Assembly (NCBI GenBank): GCA_947095535.1
Contig: OX352772.1
Coordinates: 42,427,445-42,491,444 of the forward strand
DNA length: 64,000 bases
Reading direction: 5' to 3'
Source of the DNA: Poecilobothrus nobilitatus
Lineage: Eukaryota; Arthropoda; Insecta; Diptera; Dolichopodidae
Shown here: positions 59,935-64,000 of the stretch, piece by piece
Layout of the letters: the number at the start of each line of letters is the position of its first letter
Position numbering within the stretch: position 1 is the stretch's first letter
Program-made: the position numbers and the translations under genes
The notes under the pieces: model-generated
What the model was told of the DNA's origin: nothing
Database searches by the model: none
The model's input: only the letters and a program-made list of their open reading frames with translations

Positions 59935-62060
59935 TCATCAAAATTGCTTAAATCCATGTTCAAGAGTTCATATAAAATTTAAAAAAGGAACTGCCAAGTT
60001 ATTTTTGCCTTTATTTTGATCGCCCTGTTCAAGTGCAAAGAAACACTCTTTTGTATGCTGTCAATTTCTATGAAAAAGTTACCTGAAGATTAGTATAAAA
60101 ATAAATAAAATGGATAGAGATTTTTATAAGGAAGTAGAACATTTTTCAAAAAAAATATTGAGGATACCATTTGATTCAGGGATGTGATTGTGATCTAATT
60201 TACTAATATAATTTAAAACCACATTACCATCAATATTAATAAAAATCAGTTTTTGTATAAAAATCTAAATGAGAAAATTCTGTTTGATTTATAGGAAAAG
60301 CTGATACATGATAGCTAGCTGAAAAAATGTCACGAAAAAACTCAGCAATAATTTTAGGAATCACTTGATTAAAACTGGATATTTATCGCTTTTTCTTTTA
60401 GAATTTACAAAATTCGAAAATAATTTTGGGTTAGCTTTAATATTGGAAGAAATATTCTGAACATAATTTGAGTGTCTGACATGGATTTAAAATAATCAAA
60501 CAAGTAACAGAAATTGATATAATCATGAATACTATTATTTGTAAAAATTTACGCTAGGCTTTATTTTTTTTTTGAGATGTTTTGTATACCATGGCGGACT
60601 TGTTGAATTTTTTCTGTCAATGGCCAAGGGAACCTTCAAATTTCACTTTATGAAAATGAAAAGAGTAAGAACAAGTTATGTATTTTTATACGTTTTAAAG
60701 AGAGAAAGTACAGAAAGAGAAGCAGATTGATGGATGATATAGATTAATTTTTATCAGTTCCAATGGACAAACAAATACATATAACTAAATTATACCAGTT
60801 GGCTATAAAAATAAGATCTAACTAATTACTACGAAAATTACATTAAAAGGATAGCTGTTTAAAATTAAGAGTATTTAAAGAGTCGATTAGCAAAACTTCG
60901 TAATTATTGAATAGTTCCGTTGGAATTAGGTAAGCTTCCTTATCATGAGCAATCCATGTAATATTAGGCAAATTAAAACCATCACAAAAAATGATTTCAG
61001 GATCCAAATTTCTAGCATTAGCATTAAATACTTGAAGCGGGCGAAATATAGCAACTTATAATGGTAAAATTTTTTGTTTGTTGTTTGGTTCTAATAGCCA
61101 AAATTTTGTTTTTTCTATTGATTTTATTTTTAAGTTTAGTTTGTTCATTAACCTTAGGCTTAGTCACTTGAATAATAACATTTCCGAGTTTACTCCATTT
61201 TGTAAAGTCAGCATGTTTCAATGCAAGAAGCCATTCAAGCCATGTTTCAATGCAATGCATGCAAGAAGTCGGGCCGGATAGTAGAAAACAGAGAATTTAA
61301 ATTCTTTTTCTTATTCGTTTAGATATAACAATCGAGCGAGAAACTGTATGGATATTGACTTCCTTTTTTAAAAAATTTAACACACAATTAACACTGAAGG
61401 AGCAACAAACACCTTTGAAATCCACCAATGTTTTATTCGTATTTTTAGGGATAGTTGAATATTGATTTGATTGGTTTAATTGAAGAATTCTATAATTCCA
61501 ATATTCTTCCGCCCACTGAACTCTAAATTTATGAAGAGTTATGGTGTCAATTTGAACAGCTTTATCTAAAAGCTTATATAGCATTTTAACAGATCCTGCT
61601 TGAAATCGGAATAGGGATCTTCAAAGTAACTTTTTTTGAAGAAAGATCATTACCAAATCGCTATGTAGTCAATAGTGAATCAAATGATTTGGCCATATTT
61701 TGAAATGCATTGATTTTAGCACTAATTGTTTGATTCGTCTTAGCTAATAGGCCTGATTTAGCATTATCAAGACTAGAAAATAAATTGTGTATGTTGTGAA
61801 ATATACTTCTTAACAGCCTCTCGTAGTTCTGGCAATCCTCACATATGAAGTTAAAATCAAGAGTCTGGTGATACTATAATAGAGATTTAATCCCATGAGA
61901 ATTAGAGACAATCACATGCATTCACCATGGATTTTTCTTTTACAAAAAGCTTTATAGGTTACAAATTTAATTTTTTTATCATTAATAAAACAATTTTCAA
62001 GATTGCATTTGTGATCCATGACTTATAAATTTTTAGGTAATGCTTTCAAAATGTAAACGA
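59935..62060 (-). pseudogene. Degenerate non-LTR retrotransposon (ORF1, endonuclease, start of RT)
   Basis: Read on the minus strand from right to left. Near 62,030 a PHD-like cysteine/histidine motif (HKCNLENC...CKRKIHGEC) and a coiled-coil-like stretch (AKINAFQNMAKSFDSLL, near 61,700) fit ORF1. From 61,584 comes a block ending VSRSIVISKRIRKRI. An apurinic-type endonuclease shows as FTIISCYISPASS and FCDGFNLPNITWIAH (usual GDFNLPxIxW). The RT leader, NPKLFSNFVNSKRKSDKYP, lies near 60,400. Many stops and shifts; everything after the RT start is lost. Clade probably Jockey/CR1-like. It is unlikely to be the source of the RT relic at 43 kb, but the two do not overlap enough to compare. Confidence 0.75.
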
Positions 62061-63472
62061 AAGTTTACAGTTACTTCATATAAATAAGTTTGAAATATGT
62101 ATATATGTTTAATAGTTTTCTTTCTTTATAAATGGAAAGTAGAAATGCCAAAGGGAATCGGAGTGGTTGTGGTTTTCTTTGATTTCCACTTTTGACCGCG
62201 AAATTTTGTTACATAAAATGAAAAATTTTGATAACTGATATCATAAAATAAGAAATGGTTTGAATAATGTGCATAACTGGTCCTATAAATAACAATATTA
62301 TCCACTTTATTTTTAATGGTTAAATTTTTCCTGCAAATAAATTCAATATGTCTGATTTATAGTAACGATGAGTAGTTATTTTTTTCCTTTGTTACTTCTC
62401 TTGGGAGCACCAGCGCAGGATATCTACTAGTAATCTTCATTTCACTTTATTTGTAATATCACTCTATTTTGTTTTAGCTTCCTCCCACGTTTTAATTGAA
62501 ATCAGATTTTATAGTTTCCTTGTGGGTTCCATTATAGTGCTTCTTTTGCTATGCACTTTCGTGGTCTTATAAGTGTGTCCTATAAAATTCTACATCTTTC
62601 TTTAGTTCTCTTTCCCAGTTGATTTATAAATCATATATATTGAATTATATAAATCATAAATGTAAAAGTTGAATTTACTATTTGAATGACTTAGTGAAAA
62701 TTATGTTATATCTTTTATGCGATCGCAGACAATAAAACATATTTTGTAGGCCAATCAATTAAGAATTAAGATTGTAAAATATTACTCTGTAAAATACACT
62801 CTCAAATGACACAAACTGAAACTGTATAAGAATTCCTGTGAGTTTGTGTAATTCTGTATAAATATTGCGCGGTTGTTTTCACATCGATGCGAGCTGTAGC
62901 TCGTTCATTTAACTGCCATTTATTTTTAATTTACGTTATTAAATTTTTTTCATTAGTTTTTTCATTGTTCGTTTCATTCATCGGATAAAAAAATACTGCT
63001 GTTAATTTTAAAAATATTAATTTTCGAACTTAAATTAAAATTTTGGCGATTACATTAATACTCTAAAGCCTAAACTTTTGATTTATCGAATTATATAATC
63101 TTTGTTTCAATTTTTACAAAAAAAAAAAAGTAAGATGTAAAGCCTTTTTTCGATGTCTACACTTTCTTACTGCTTTTACATCATGGTTCAACTATAACCA
63201 TTGCTCAAGCTGGAAAAATATGGTTATTGGTTCATATTACATATAGAATATATGTCTATGATTTTTAAATTAAAATTTACAAGTAAAAGACTACAAGTAA
63301 TTTACAAGTAATTGTTTTACAAGTCGAATGAAAACATTTCAAAATGTCATATATTAGGCATTCTAGTAGTGAGGATAGTGATTACGGAAGATTTATTCTT
63401 TCCTTTTTGTTTTTCCCTTATTCCCTTAAAGGTTAACAAGTAAATACATATTAGCTAATAATACTTAGCTTA
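62061..63472. other. Region upstream of the degenerate retrotransposon
   Basis: This probably includes its 5' end and then unrelated DNA. At 62,855-62,915 a TATA-like GTATAAATATTG is followed by GCGCGGTTGTTTTCACATCG and GAGCTGTAGCTCG, a GC-richer patch that resembles a core promoter, reading plus. No gene follows it in the window. A hairpin GATGTAAAGC...GCTTTTACATC lies near 63,135-63,182. Confidence 0.35.
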
Positions 63473-63622
63473 AAATTTAAAAATTCGTAGCTGAATTTAT
63501 TCTTCGGAAATTATTTAATCATTAAATCTACACTTTTGTTAAATTTTATATGTCTTAGCTGCAAAAAAATTGAAAATTAACATTTTCTGGAAGCATTTCA
63601 ATGAAAGCTATAACTAACGCCT
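63473..63622 (+). mobile_element. Right-end fragment of family A inverted-repeat element
   Basis: AATTCGTAGCTGAATTTATTC through GCATTTCAATGAAAGCTATA and TAACGCCT matches 5,823-5,947 over its whole length, apart from an extra ~25 nt (GAAAATTAACATTTTCTGGA region). No left end was recognised nearby. Confidence 0.75.
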
Positions 63623-64000
63623 TATATAAAAATTTTTACATAAAATTCTATGAGCAAAAATATATATAATTAAAGTAAATTTTACAAAAGACACAGTCGA
63701 GGATCCTCAAAAAATATTTTGTATGAACTTGGATTTTAAATTACAGTAAAAAAACAAAGGTCAGACTTAAAATTTTACAACTTATATAGACAAGGTATGT
63801 CATGATTATTCACAGATAACGGAATTTTGATCTTAATCGAATTTGAAAATTGATGTGAGGGTTAAATTTTTCGAAATAATAAATCCACCTTTAAAAAAGA
63901 AATCAGATAAATATTTAATTTAATATTCATGAATTTAAAACGAGTATAGAGTATTAAAATTTAGATTTTAGATTCAGAAAAGTTTTAATTGATAATAAGG
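63623..64000. other. AT-rich end of window, nothing recognised
   Basis: No exon, repeat or RNA gene seen in the last ~380 bp. Confidence 0.5.

Noticed and set aside
62855..62915. Solo LTR or gene promoter
   Set aside because: TATA-like box and a GC-richer patch only. No TG..CA ends, target duplication or downstream gene could be shown.

Overview
The window is AT-rich eukaryotic nuclear DNA, almost certainly from a holometabolous insect. The evidence is short introns (about 50-90 nt in the compact genes) with GT..AG borders, two-domain ZAD + C2H2 zinc-finger genes (an arthropod family strongly expanded in insects), insect-like RpL35, BTBD9, GID4 and phosphorylase-kinase orthologues, and many worn-out insect-type transposons. 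I cannot name the species. Exon borders were placed by hand from splice signals and reading frame. For every complete multi-exon gene the exon lengths sum to a multiple of three.

Layout. 1-3.9 kb: the 5' part (four exons, minus strand) of the phosphorylase b kinase alpha-type regulatory subunit, running off the left edge. 5.2-5.9 kb: an inverted-repeat element. 6.6-17.9 kb: a small ZAD-C2H2 zinc-finger cluster with an intact 9-finger gene (+), a second, divergent 9-finger gene (+), a broken copy (-) and an intact 8-finger paralogue (-) of the first gene. The two close paralogues differ by one 156-nt exon that swaps fingers in frame. 18.4-19.9 kb: the RNase H end of a non-LTR retrotransposon inside a tandem duplication. 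20.6-21.1 kb: a P-element/THAP9-like transposase relic. 23.4-26.2 kb: a complete ten-exon BTBD9 gene (-). 27.5-28.4 kb: RpL35 (+), with a pyrimidine tract upstream. 28.5-47.6 kb: gene-poor, with a foldback element carrying a hammerhead-like motif, a ~1.46 kb terminal-inverted-repeat element with nested repeats, a mariner-like transposase relic, a SINE and a reverse-transcriptase relic. 47.9-55.1 kb: GID4 (+), substrate receptor of the CTLH/GID ubiquitin ligase, with a ~5.8 kb first intron holding repeats. 55.1-64 kb: homopolymer-rich DNA, an inverted-repeat element with ~21-bp sub-repeats, and a broken ORF1-endonuclease-RT retrotransposon (-).

The host genes look functionally unrelated (glycogen breakdown control, putative transcription factors, a cullin-3-type BTB adaptor, ribosome, N-degron ubiquitin ligase). 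The most interesting non-routine signals are: a tRNA-derived SINE family whose 3' tail folds into a hairpin kept in two diverged copies; a foldback element with a hammerhead-ribozyme-like core; finger-number change by whole-exon gain or loss in the ZAD cluster; and several small inverted-repeat families that appear undescribed here.
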